From the NCBI GenBank assembly GCA_049522755.1, contig JBEKNN010000001.1:40331-104330 (forward strand): a stretch of 64,000 bases of DNA, given 5' to 3'. This document shows positions 44,552-53,246 of the stretch, in pieces. Origin of the DNA: PALSA-243 sp049522755. GTDB lineage: Bacteria > Acidobacteriota > Terriglobia > Bryobacterales > Bryobacteraceae. The stretch's first letter is position 1. Each line of letters opens with the position of its first letter. The notes below the pieces were generated by a model. That model was not told where the DNA came from. It searched no databases and saw nothing but the letters and a program-made list of their open reading frames with translations. The position numbers were made by a program, and so were the translations under genes.

Positions 44552-46134
44552 TCGATGCCACACCATGCCAAGCACCTTGCCAGTGCTCAGGCCCGTGCCA
44601 GTGCCTAGCCCCGTGCCAGTGCCTAAGCCCGTGGCGCACGCACTCATGCGTGCCGCGTTCACACTCGTGTGAACGCTCTTGCTTTCGCCTGCTAGCGCTG
44701 ATCTTCCCAGTCCTGTTCCTATCCGCCTGCGCCGTCGGCCCCAACTACAACCGCCCTGCGGCCATCGTAGCCCCCGCCTACAAAGAGCCGCCGCCGGAAG
44801 CATTCAAGGAAGCGCAGGCAGCCGGATTGCAACCCGCCAATCCCTCCGACGCCTTCCAAAAAGGCAAATGGTGGGAGATCTACCACGACCCCGCTCTGAA
44901 CGCGCTCGAAGAGCAAGTCAACATCAACAATCAAAACGTGCTGTCGGCGGAAGCGAATTACCGCCAGGCCAAGGCCGCAGTGCGCGCGGCGCGGGCGGGA
45001 CTTTTTCCCACCGTAACCGCGGATCCCAGCATCGCCAAAGAGCGCGCCGTCACCACGGAAGGAACCTCGGGCACATATTCGTTGTATACTCTGCCGCTCG
45101 ATGTCTCGTGGGAGCCCGACTTGTGGGGCAATATCCGCCGCGGCGTGACGGCAGCCGCCGCGACCGCCCAGTCTACCTTCGCCAACCTGGAGAACGCCAG
45201 GCTGCTGTATCAATCCGAGCTGGCGTCGGATTACTTTCAGCTTCACGGCACAGACGGCGACATCGAGCTGCTCAATACGACAGCGAAATCGTATGACGAA
45301 TATCTCACGCTCACCCAGAACCGTTTCGCGGGCGGCGTAGCGTCCGATCTGGATGTCGCGCAGGCGGAATCGCAACTCTACGGGACGGAGTCCCAATTGA
45401 TCGACCTGGGCGTGCAGCGGGCGCAGTTCGAGCATGCGATTGCGATACTTGCCGGCAAAACTCCGGTGGAGATAACCATTCCGCCGGCGGCGTTGACCGA
45501 GCCGCCTCCGCCGGTCCCGGTCGGTTTGCCCTCCGAGCTGCTGGAACGGCGTCCGGATATTGCGAGTTCGGAGCGGCTCGTCCACGCGGCCAATGAACAG
45601 ATCGGCATCGCGATGGCCGCGTTCTACCCCACCCTGACGCTCAGCGCATCCGCCGGATTTGAGAGCACCGGTTTCGCCAAGTGGTTCGGCCTGCCGAGCC
45701 GGTTCTGGTCGGTGGGGCCGGCGCTGGCCGAGACCCTCTTCGAAGGCGGCCGGCGCAAGGCGATGGTGGCCGAAGAGCAGGCCGCGTACGATTCCACCGT
45801 GGCCACTTATCGTCAGACGGTGCTGACGGCCTTCCAACAGGTGGAGGATCAATTGGCGGCGCTGCGCGTTCTGGAGCAGGAAGCGTCGAAAGTGGATGAA
45901 ACGGTCAAGTCAGCCGATCGCGCGCTGGTCGTTTCCACCGCGCAGTACAAAGCGGGCACCGTCAATTACCTCACGGTCATCACCGCGCAGGCCACCTTGC
46001 TGACCGCGCAGGTGACGGCGGTGAACGTGTTGACGCGGCGGTTCACCGCAAGCGTATCGCTGGTGCAGGCGCTTGGCGGCGGCTGGAACGTCACGCAGAT
46101 GCCTTCGCAGCAGGATGTGACGAAGGCCAATTGA
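44548..46134 (+). CDS. Outer-membrane efflux channel lipoprotein (NodT/OprM family)
   Basis: 528 residues if started at ATG 44548 (four-base overlap with mdtC). Residues ~45-63 (FRLLALIFPVLFLSAC) are a lipoprotein signal with lipobox LSAC; then AVGPNYNRPA and two OEP/TolC repeats (KWWEIYHDPALNALEEQVNI, GLPSELLERRPDIASSERLV). The codons between the ATG and the signal come from an 18-base triplet repeat (PCQCSG, PCQCLA, PCQCLS) and family B copy 5. An in-frame GTG at 44650, inside the repeat, gives MPRSHSCERSCFRLLALIFP, a more normal signal peptide, and may be the real start. It forms the outer duct of the pump. Confidence 0.9.
   Translation: MIDATPCQAPCQCSGPCQCLAPCQCLSPWRTHSCVPRSHSCERSCFRLLALIFPVLFLSACAVGPNYNRPAAIVAPAYKEPPPEAFKEAQAAGLQPANPSDAFQKGKWWEIYHDPALNALEEQVNINNQNVLSAEANYRQAKAAVRAARAGLFPTVTADPSIAKERAVTTEGTSGTYSLYTLPLDVSWEPDLWGNIRRGVTAAAATAQSTFANLENARLLYQSELASDYFQLHGTDGDIELLNTTAKSYDEYLTLTQNRFAGGVASDLDVAQAESQLYGTESQLIDLGVQRAQFEHAIAILAGKTPVEITIPPAALTEPPPPVPVGLPSELLERRPDIASSERLVHAANEQIGIAMAAFYPTLTLSASAGFESTGFAKWFGLPSRFWSVGPALAETLFEGGRRKAMVAEEQAAYDSTVATYRQTVLTAFQQVEDQLAALRVLEQEASKVDETVKSADRALVVSTAQYKAGTVNYLTVITAQATLLTAQVTAVNVLTRRFTASVSLVQALGGGWNVTQMPSQQDVTKAN
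44580..44633 (+). repeat. Three tandem 18-base units
   Basis: CCAGTGCTCAGGCCCGTG, CCAGTGCCTAGCCCCGTG and CCAGTGCCTAAGCCCGTG in a row. Read in the frame of the channel gene they encode a Cys-rich hexapeptide three times. Similar but degenerate units precede family B copies 2 and 3, so they seem part of that repeat element. Confidence 0.9.
44631..44675 (+). repeat. Family B double hairpin, copy 5, inside a coding region
   Basis: GTGGCGCACGCACTCATGCG then TGCCGCGTTCACACTCGTGT and GAACG. Read as WRTHSCVPRSHSCE just before the lipoprotein signal of the channel gene. The linker has one substitution (GCC for GCA). Confidence 0.9.
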
Positions 46135-46200
46135 GGCGCCGCGACACCCGCTTGTAGGTAGAATAAGAGCGGGCTGCTGCTTGGAAGCTGTGAAAGAATC

Positions 46201-46228
46201 GGTTGGCAGGCGGAAGCGCCTGCCCCAC
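46201..46228 (-). repeat. Family A palindromic hairpin, copy 5
   Basis: Minus-strand GTGGGGCAGGCGCTTCCGCC then TGCCAACC, identical to the copy at 14255. It forms an inverted pair with the next copy, 25 bases away. Confidence 0.85.
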
Positions 46229-46252
46229 AAACCCAGACTCTTGCGCACCTAT

Positions 46253-46281
46253 GTGGGACAGACGCTTTCGTCTGTCAACCC
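46253..46281 (+). repeat. Family A palindromic hairpin, copy 6
   Basis: GTGGGACAGACGCTTTCGTC then TGTCAACCC, identical to the copy inside carA. Together with copy 5 it makes a BIME-like pair between the efflux operon and the next gene. Confidence 0.85.
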
Positions 46282-46315
46282 AGATTGAAATGTATCTGGA
46301 TGAGAAAGGGCCGAT

Positions 46316-46588
46316 ATGAACGATCGTCTCGAAGTCCCGAAGTTCGCGAGCGAGGAAGAGGAATTCCTGGAAGCTGCGCGCTTGGGCCGGCTGCGGAGTG
46401 TTTCCACGCCGTTGCGCCGGGCCCGGGAAGCGTCGAACTCTCTCACCATCCATCTATCCGATTCAGACCTGGCGGCAATTCGCCGTCTCGCGGCGCAACG
46501 TGGCCAGGATGAAGATGCCTGCGCCGCGGCCATCCTTCACCGCGCGCTGGAAAACGAGACGCCGGACCACGGCATCCTCCGGCACTAA
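46316..46588 (+). CDS. Small RHH-like protein, possible orphan antitoxin
   Basis: 90 residues. The N-terminal half is acidic and helical (FASEEEEFLEAARLGRL). Residues ~43-85 resemble a ribbon-helix-helix DNA-binding motif: one strand (SNSLTIHLSDSD) and two helices (LAAIRRLAAQRGQ and AAAILHRALENE). No toxin gene is next to it; instead the S9 peptidase ATG follows one base after its stop, so the two are probably one transcript and this protein could regulate it. The assignment is tentative. Confidence 0.5.
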   Translation: MNDRLEVPKFASEEEEFLEAARLGRLRSVSTPLRRAREASNSLTIHLSDSDLAAIRRLAAQRGQDEDACAAAILHRALENETPDHGILRH

Positions 46589-46589
46589 T

Positions 46590-48614
46590 ATGCGCCGCTG
46601 TCTCTTCCTTCTATTCCCCTTCGCGGCCACGCTCATCGCCCAACAGCGCCCCTTCGATGCCAACGCCATGATGGCGCTGAAGCGCATCGCCGATCCGCAA
46701 ATCTCGCCCGACGGCCGCTGGGTGGCCTTCTCCGTCCAGACGGTCGACCTGGGCGCCAACAAGAAGCCCGCGCAAATCTGGATTGTGCCGCTCGATGGCG
46801 GCGCGCCGCGGCAGATCACGCAGGATGGCGACGATAACGAGCGCCCCCGCTGGTCGCCCGATTCCCGGCGCATTGCCTATGTCTCGAACCGCGGCGGGTC
46901 GTCGCAAATCTGGCTGATGGACCCCGACGGGTCGAACGCGAAGGCCGTCACCAACTTCGCCGCCGAGGCCGATGGCGTCTTGTTTTCACCCGATGGTAAG
47001 AACCTGCTGTTCACCAGCAACGTCTATCCCGAGTGCGGCGCCGACGATGCCTGCAATAAGAAGAACCTCGACGCCGACGCCGTCGGCAAGGTGAAAGCGC
47101 GCATCTACACCGAGCTGCTCTACCGGCATTGGACGCAGTGGCAATCGAAGCGCCGCAGCCATCTGATGGTGACGCCTGTCACGGGCGGCCCGCCGAAAGA
47201 TCTCACGCCCGGCACGCACGACGTGCCGCCGTTTTCGCTGGGCAGTCCCGACGATTACGATATTTCGCCGGATGGCCTCGAAGTCTGCTACTCCATGAAT
47301 GCCGACCCTGTGCCGGCCGTCAGCACCAACGCCGATCTGTTCGTGGTCCCCATCGGCGGCGGCCAGTCGCGCAAAATTACGTCAGTGCCCGGCGCCGATT
47401 CCAGCCCGCACTACTCGCCCGACGGCAAGTACCTCGCGTGGCGGTCGCAGTTTCGCGCGGGCTATGAGAGCGACCGCTGGCGCCTGATGTTGCTCGAGCG
47501 CGCCACCGGGCGCGTCACTGGCCTGACCGAGAATCTGGACCGGTGGGTGAACAGCTTCACGTGGGCGCCGGATTCGAACGCGCTCTTCTTCACCACGGCC
47601 GACCGCGGGCGCCAGGCGATTCAACTGATCCCCGTGGGCGGCGGCGAAATCCGAGGCGTGGCTAGCGGCGACAGCGAGCTGGACGACATGCAGTTGACGC
47701 GCAACGGACGCACCATGGTCTACACCCAGCAGACCGGCGTCTCGCCCACCGAGATCTACCGCGCCGCGTCGTCGGGCGGCCCCCCGGTAGCGCTGACGCA
47801 TCTCAACGATCAGACGCTGGCCGCGTATCAACTGACGCCGCTCGAAGAGTTCTGGGTGGATACGGCCGATGGCGCGCGCGTGCAGAGCTTCGTGGTGAAG
47901 CCGTATGGGTTCACGCCCTCGCGCAAATACCCGGTGCTGATGCTGATCCACGGCGGCCCGCAGGGCAACTGGGGATACAGTTGGAGCTACCGCTGGAACG
48001 CGCAGGTTTTCGCCGCCGCGGGATATGTGGTGGTGATGCCGAACCCGCGCGGATCGACCGGCTACGGGCAGAAGTTCATCGACGATATCAACGCCGATTG
48101 GGGCGGGAAGGCTTTCGACGACATCATGGCGGCGACGGACCACGTGGTGGCTGAGCTTCCCTATGCGGACGGCAGCCGCATGGGCGCGGCGGGCGCCTCC
48201 TACGGCGGCTACATGATCGATTGGATTTTGGGCCACACGCAGCGCTTCAAGGTGCTGGTATCGCACGCCGGCGTCTACGATCTGACCAGCGAATTCGGCG
48301 GCACCGAAGAGCTCTGGTTTCCGCTGTGGGAAATGGGCGGCACGCCGTGGGACAAGCCCGAGGTCTACCAGAAATGGTCGCCCAGCAGCTACGTGAAAGA
48401 CTTCCATACGCCCACGCTGGTGGTGACCGGCGAGCTCGATTTCCGCATCCCCTACCCGCAAAGTCTGCAGCTCTTCACGGCGCTTCAAATGCAGAAGGTT
48501 CCGTCGAAGCTGATGGTCTTTCCGGATGAAGGGCATTGGGTGTTGAAGCCGCAGAACAGCCTGCTCTGGTACAAAACAGTGATCGATTGGGTGGATTCCT
48601 GGTTGAAAAAATGA
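46590..48614 (+). CDS. Exported S9-family prolyl oligopeptidase-type peptidase
   Basis: 674 residues. Signal peptide MRRCLFLLFPFAATLIAQQ. Residues ~25-400 form a beta-propeller with WSPDSRRIAYVSNRGG-type blades (PD40/DPP-IV type). The C-terminal alpha/beta-hydrolase has catalytic S537 (GAASYGGYM-like GASYGG), D617 (TGELDFRIP) and H649 (DEGHWV). It likely cleaves peptides in the periplasm. ATG 46590 is chosen because it begins the signal peptide. Its TGA overlaps the ATG of the M23 gene by four bases, so both are translated together. Confidence 0.93.
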   Translation: MRRCLFLLFPFAATLIAQQRPFDANAMMALKRIADPQISPDGRWVAFSVQTVDLGANKKPAQIWIVPLDGGAPRQITQDGDDNERPRWSPDSRRIAYVSNRGGSSQIWLMDPDGSNAKAVTNFAAEADGVLFSPDGKNLLFTSNVYPECGADDACNKKNLDADAVGKVKARIYTELLYRHWTQWQSKRRSHLMVTPVTGGPPKDLTPGTHDVPPFSLGSPDDYDISPDGLEVCYSMNADPVPAVSTNADLFVVPIGGGQSRKITSVPGADSSPHYSPDGKYLAWRSQFRAGYESDRWRLMLLERATGRVTGLTENLDRWVNSFTWAPDSNALFFTTADRGRQAIQLIPVGGGEIRGVASGDSELDDMQLTRNGRTMVYTQQTGVSPTEIYRAASSGGPPVALTHLNDQTLAAYQLTPLEEFWVDTADGARVQSFVVKPYGFTPSRKYPVLMLIHGGPQGNWGYSWSYRWNAQVFAAAGYVVVMPNPRGSTGYGQKFIDDINADWGGKAFDDIMAATDHVVAELPYADGSRMGAAGASYGGYMIDWILGHTQRFKVLVSHAGVYDLTSEFGGTEELWFPLWEMGGTPWDKPEVYQKWSPSSYVKDFHTPTLVVTGELDFRIPYPQSLQLFTALQMQKVPSKLMVFPDEGHWVLKPQNSLLWYKTVIDWVDSWLKK

Positions 48615-49981
48615 AGGCAATTATAGCGTTGTTTGCGATCCTGGTTGTAGGCACAATTGCACTTTTTGTGACGTCGGGCCACACGACGATGAGCCTGACG
48701 CCGCCGGTGAAGACCATCGGCGTCAGCACGCCGGTGACGGTGAAGGCATTCAATTCGCACGGCGAGCGGCGGCTCACGGCGTACATTGAGCAGAACGGCG
48801 CGCGATCGCAGCTATTCAGTCAAGCCAGTCCCGCCACTCGCTTCTTCTGGCAGCGAAGCGCGCCGCCCCGCCTCTACATGTTCGACGCCGGAAAGACTAA
48901 AGCGCCGAATCTGAAGGAAGGCAAGGCGCGGCTGGTGGTGGAAGCGATTTCGAACGACATGCGCGCCAGCGCCGATACCGCGGCGTTTGACGTGGATGTG
49001 GTGCTGGCTGCGCCGCGAGTGATCCCCGACGCGGCGGAGCACGATATCAATCAGGGCGGCATGGAGCTGGTGACGTTCACGCCCAGCGGTTCGTGGAGCG
49101 AGGCGGGCGTGAAAGTGGGCGACTATTCGTTCCGCAGCTTCCCGCTGCCCGGGCATCCCGACGAGCGCTTCTCGATGTTTGCCTATCCGTGGGATCTGCC
49201 ATCCGACGTAGGCCCGCTGGTCTATGCGCGCAATCTGGCGGGGACCGAGGCGACGGCTCATTTCTTCTTCAAATTGTTTCCCAAGAAGTTCCGCGCGCGC
49301 GATTTTCCGGTGGACGATGCATTGATGGAGAAGCTGGTAAACTCCGTCGACCCGACCGGACAACTGGCGCCGGGGCCGGATCTGCTCTCGCGATTCCTCA
49401 AGATCAATGGAGAGATGCGCCGCCAGAACAACCAGCAGCTTGCCGATCTGCGCTTCAAAACCGAAGAGAAGATTCTTTGGCACGGGCCGTTCATCCATTG
49501 GGGTAAGGAAGAAGCTAATTTCGCCGATGTCCGCAATTACATGTATCACGGCAAGAAGGTGGACCAGCAGGTACACCTTGGTTTCGATCTATCGGACAAC
49601 GCCAACACGCCCGTGCGCGCAGCCAACGACGGCCGCGTGGTATGGGCGGCGAACCTCGGCATCTACGGAAACTGCATCGTGCTCGATCACGGGTACGCGC
49701 TGCAATCCATCTACGGCCACCTGCGCCAGATCGACGTGAAAGTGGGCGACGTGGTCCAGCGCGGCCAGACCATGGGCTTCGAAGGCCAAACCGGCCTGGC
49801 GGGCGGCATCCATCTTCACTTCAGCATGCAGATCGACGGAGTGCAGACGAATCCGCGCGAGTGGTGGGACGAGCATTGGATCAAGGATAGGATCTTGAGC
49901 AAGCTGGACCCGAGCCGTATCGAGACCGCGGCGACCACTGTTCATCAAGTGGCGCACAAGACACAGAAGCGCAAGCATTGA
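48611..49981 (+). CDS. Exported M23 (LytM) metallopeptidase
   Basis: 456 residues. N-terminal signal anchor MKAIIALFAILVVGTIALFV. An Ig-like N-terminal half (about 25-280) is followed by the LytM zinc domain: H322 and D326 in QVHLGFDLS, H401 and H403 in IHLHFSM. These residues match the M23 zinc site (HxxxD, HxH). It would cut peptidoglycan cross-bridges or, given the N-terminal part, act as a scaffold. The S9 peptidase directly upstream is coupled. The C terminus is a basic tail (VHQVAHKTQKRKH). Confidence 0.92.
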   Translation: MKAIIALFAILVVGTIALFVTSGHTTMSLTPPVKTIGVSTPVTVKAFNSHGERRLTAYIEQNGARSQLFSQASPATRFFWQRSAPPRLYMFDAGKTKAPNLKEGKARLVVEAISNDMRASADTAAFDVDVVLAAPRVIPDAAEHDINQGGMELVTFTPSGSWSEAGVKVGDYSFRSFPLPGHPDERFSMFAYPWDLPSDVGPLVYARNLAGTEATAHFFFKLFPKKFRARDFPVDDALMEKLVNSVDPTGQLAPGPDLLSRFLKINGEMRRQNNQQLADLRFKTEEKILWHGPFIHWGKEEANFADVRNYMYHGKKVDQQVHLGFDLSDNANTPVRAANDGRVVWAANLGIYGNCIVLDHGYALQSIYGHLRQIDVKVGDVVQRGQTMGFEGQTGLAGGIHLHFSMQIDGVQTNPREWWDEHWIKDRILSKLDPSRIETAATTVHQVAHKTQKRKH

Positions 49982-49993
49982 TCGAGCGCTCTC

Positions 49994-52900
49994 TCAGAAT
50001 GTAAAGCGCGAGTCGAATTCGATGCGGCGATTATTCGCCGTCCCCGCCGAGGCCATGCCGACGCCGCCTCCTCCGAAACCTGTATTCACAGAAGTTGGAT
50101 CGAGGAACTGAGGCGAAGTAATCACGCCCTGGTAGCCCGCCGGGTTAAAGTGGTTCAGCACGTTGGTGACGTTCACGCCGATGGTCAGGTTGAATCGGCG
50201 CTCGGTGTTCTCCGGGCCCATCCCGCGCCCGCCTCCCGGAGGTCCCATCCCCATGGCGCCACCGCCACGGCCGCCTCCGCCTCCTCCCGGCCCGCCGCCG
50301 CCGGGACCGCCGCCACGCCCGCCGCCGCCGAGTCCGCTGGGCGTCGCCGCATTAGCGCTGGCCACACGCGGACCAATCCCGAACACACGGTAGACCCGCA
50401 TGTTCACCGAGATCAGACCGGCCATGGTGAGATAGTCCCGCGGAACCAGATTGACCGGGCTAGCGGGATTGTAACTGGTTGTGAATGCGCCTGCGCGGGA
50501 ACACACCACGTTGCCAATGGTTCCCAGGAAGCCTGTGGGGCAAGAGCCGGGCGCAGCGAAGGCCGCGCGTGCGTTCTCGAGCGTATCGCCATACAGATCC
50601 TCACCCGCCAGAACGTCGTAAGGCATTCCTGAGCGTAGAGTGATGAACGGCGCCACGCGAATGCCGGCCGGCGCCAGGATGGAGCCGAATAACTGGAAGT
50701 TATTCCGCCTGTCAAGGGTCGAGCGGCCGTAATCCTGCATAAAATCGTAGGGGTTAGTGGGAGTGGAGGGCAGATCGTTGGCGTAAGTGAGCTGGTAATT
50801 CGCGTAGATCGATACGTTCTTATTGAAACGTGTGTTCACAGTCGCCATCATGATACTTTGCCGCAGAATTCCGCCAGACTCATATTCGAAAATGTTACCC
50901 GCGGCATACCCATACGGGAAAACGCCATTAGTGGGACCGAGCGGCAGCAGCGGATTGAAGGTCCCGGGAAAAGGAGTGTTAATCGGGACGGTTTGCAGGT
51001 AATGCTCGGCATGCGTATTCGTATAAGTAACCGAGGCAGTCGTATTATGGGGCAGTTGCCGTTCCACGCCAATCGCGCTCTGAATACTGTAATCCGCCTT
51101 AAGCTTGGGGTCTACAATGTAGACGCTGTTTTGCCCGGTGCTGAGAGTCGAGAGCGGTGGAATGTCCGAGAGATAAAAGGTTGGGTCGTAGACGGTGTAA
51201 TTGGTTTGCGTATGTCCGTTGTCGAGCGCGGCCATCTCATAAGGAGTCAGCGCTACGCGGTCGTAGAATATACCTGCGCCGCCGCGGATCACGGTCTTCT
51301 GGCGGCCGTTCTTGGAGCTGCCGGGCGCCCAGGCAAAGCCGAGCCGCGGCGCCCAGTCGCGGTCGTCGTGGTCGAGGGTTTGCACTTCGTAGCGCAGGCC
51401 CAGACTCAGGGTGAGATTGCTTCTCACGCGCCAGTCGTCCTGCACGAACGGTCCCGCGTCGTAGCGTATCTCGCTGATGTAGGGGATGCCCGCCTGGACG
51501 GTGTATCGGGACGGGCCGCCTCCCAGCGCCTGGATCTGGGCCGCCGTGAATCCCACCTGTTGCAGCGTCAGGTTGCGCTCGTATTGCTGCAGAGAAGTCA
51601 GCAGCTCCGTCTCTGCGGCGCCGCCCGATGAGTACACAATCTGGTTGGCCGCGTCCAACACCGGCTCCTCGCCGCCGAGGAAAGTAAATGCGCCGTTGAA
51701 GCCCGCCGGGTTATTGTTCTGGTCGGTATCTCTTCGCACGCGCACGCCAAAGCGGAAGGTATGCGTCCCTTTAGTCTTGGAGGTATAGTTCTGTAATTCG
51801 AAGTGATGCGTGCGGTCATATGTATTGGCAACGCCGTTGCCGCCGGTCACGAACGAATTCGCCACATTGATTTCTGGCAGATCGTTGCCCTCGGACCGGG
51901 TCCAGTTGCGGTAATACTGAAAGCGAGTCTCATTCACGGTCCCCGCATTCAGAACGGCTGTCTCGGTAAGCATCAGATTCTGAGCGTCTCCCGTAGTATT
52001 GTAGGGCAGCGAAGAGTAAGGCGGAGGCAGATTGTACCCGCCTAAGCCGGCATTATCGAGCGACGTCATGCGTTCTTCAAAACGCCCGGTCAAGGTGTTA
52101 TTCGTAGTCAACTGGTAATCGAAACGCGGCGAAATCGTGCGGTTCATCTGGGGTGTAACTACGGCCGTGTTCACAGGTCCGATCTGCAGTGTCGCGGGAT
52201 TCAGATAAATCGCATTGGTGATGGCGTTATTAGTGATATCGCGCTCGTTGAAATCGAGGAAGAAAGAAGCGCGCTTACTGATGGGGCCGCTGAGGTTGCC
52301 CCCGTACATACGGTTGGAGTAATCCGGTTTGTTGGAAGCGAATGGATTCCGCGAATCGAACTCCGCGTCGCTATCGTTGAGAAATAGCATGCCGCGAAAC
52401 TTGTCCGTTCCAGGCTTGGTGAAGATCTCGATCCGCCCGAAGCCCAGGCGGTCGTATTCGGCCGAGAATGGGTTTTGGTTGATGCGTATCTCGCGGATGG
52501 ATTCCTTTGGCGGGAGCTGCCCGCCGGAGAAGCCGTCGATATAGATCTGGCCTCCATTGGGACCTGCGCCGGGTCCCGCGAGAGCCTGCAGGGCGGCGGA
52601 CAGATCGTCCGGATCGTCCGGGAGGGCCTGAAGATCTTCGCCCCGAATCACCAGGGCTGTGGCGTTGTTATCGGGCTCGGTGCTCACAGTGGGCCCGGTT
52701 TCGGCGCTCACCGTGACGCGCTGAGTCTCGGTGCTCAACGACAATTGTATAGGTACCTGAACCGTAAGGCCGGCAGCCACGGTAACGGTGCGCGTAAATG
52801 GCGCGAATCCGGGGAAGTTCAAATTGACTGTGTACTGGCCCGGGGCGAGGCCGGTGAACGAGTAACTGCCATCGGCCTGCGATTGCGCGGTTTTGGCGGC

Positions 52901-53059
52901 TCCGCCGCCAGTAAGGGTTACGGTAGCTGCCGGAATCACAGCGCCGGATTCATCCGTCAGTATACCCTTCACTGTACCGGGGCTGGACTGGGACTGTGCC
53001 TGCAATACTAGAAATCCGGCAGCCAGGAAAATAGACAAGATTCTCCTCAAGTGAATCAT
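49994..53059 (-). CDS. Second Oar-like outer-membrane receptor (1021 aa)
   Basis: Signal peptide MIHLRRILSIFLAAGFLVLQAQS; residues ~28-110 form the carboxypeptidase-regulatory domain (GTVKGILTDESGAVIPAATV, GQYTVNLNFPGFAPF). The plug-like domain contains ATALVIRGEDLQALPDDPDD and GQIYIDGFSGGQLPPKESIR, and the rest is a beta-barrel that ends in Phe (RRIEFDSRFTF). Near the end, at about residues 920-960, a long Gly/Arg/Pro/Met run (GGGGRGGGPGGGG and on) interrupts a barrel strand region. Ligand unknown. Its gene is on the strand opposite to the M23 peptidase, tail-to-tail, 12 bases apart. Confidence 0.9.
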   Translation of the reverse strand: MIHLRRILSIFLAAGFLVLQAQSQSSPGTVKGILTDESGAVIPAATVTLTGGGAAKTAQSQADGSYSFTGLAPGQYTVNLNFPGFAPFTRTVTVAAGLTVQVPIQLSLSTETQRVTVSAETGPTVSTEPDNNATALVIRGEDLQALPDDPDDLSAALQALAGPGAGPNGGQIYIDGFSGGQLPPKESIREIRINQNPFSAEYDRLGFGRIEIFTKPGTDKFRGMLFLNDSDAEFDSRNPFASNKPDYSNRMYGGNLSGPISKRASFFLDFNERDITNNAITNAIYLNPATLQIGPVNTAVVTPQMNRTISPRFDYQLTTNNTLTGRFEERMTSLDNAGLGGYNLPPPYSSLPYNTTGDAQNLMLTETAVLNAGTVNETRFQYYRNWTRSEGNDLPEINVANSFVTGGNGVANTYDRTHHFELQNYTSKTKGTHTFRFGVRVRRDTDQNNNPAGFNGAFTFLGGEEPVLDAANQIVYSSGGAAETELLTSLQQYERNLTLQQVGFTAAQIQALGGGPSRYTVQAGIPYISEIRYDAGPFVQDDWRVRSNLTLSLGLRYEVQTLDHDDRDWAPRLGFAWAPGSSKNGRQKTVIRGGAGIFYDRVALTPYEMAALDNGHTQTNYTVYDPTFYLSDIPPLSTLSTGQNSVYIVDPKLKADYSIQSAIGVERQLPHNTTASVTYTNTHAEHYLQTVPINTPFPGTFNPLLPLGPTNGVFPYGYAAGNIFEYESGGILRQSIMMATVNTRFNKNVSIYANYQLTYANDLPSTPTNPYDFMQDYGRSTLDRRNNFQLFGSILAPAGIRVAPFITLRSGMPYDVLAGEDLYGDTLENARAAFAAPGSCPTGFLGTIGNVVCSRAGAFTTSYNPASPVNLVPRDYLTMAGLISVNMRVYRVFGIGPRVASANAATPSGLGGGGRGGGPGGGGPGGGGGGRGGGAMGMGPPGGGRGMGPENTERRFNLTIGVNVTNVLNHFNPAGYQGVITSPQFLDPTSVNTGFGGGGVGMASAGTANNRRIEFDSRFTF

Positions 53060-53218
53060 AGTTCCTTCGTGCGAGAGGCTAACTGATGCTTCAGAACCGA
53101 GTAGTTCTGATTGGAAGGCGCACCACGGCGGGATTGGGTTTCACCAGCGGATTTTCGGACAGTGCTATGAGTTACAACTCGGGCGTTGCGCCCAATGTCA
53201 ACCTATAACTTACGTGAA

Positions 53219-53246
53219 CAAGACAGGCCGGGAGGCCTGTCCTACG
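53219..53246 (-). repeat. Family A palindromic hairpin, copy 7
   Basis: On the minus strand GTAGGACAGGCCTCCCGGCC then TGTCTTGT. The TAG stop of the permease gene is inside the first five bases. It differs from the copy at 9829 by two bases over 26 and has the same position relative to its gene's stop. Confidence 0.85.

Noticed and set aside
40441..44690. CRISPR-like array from the repeated GTGGCGCAC units
   Set aside because: Spacing is irregular (hundreds to thousands of bases), orientation mixed, and no cas genes; the units are palindromic REP-like elements.
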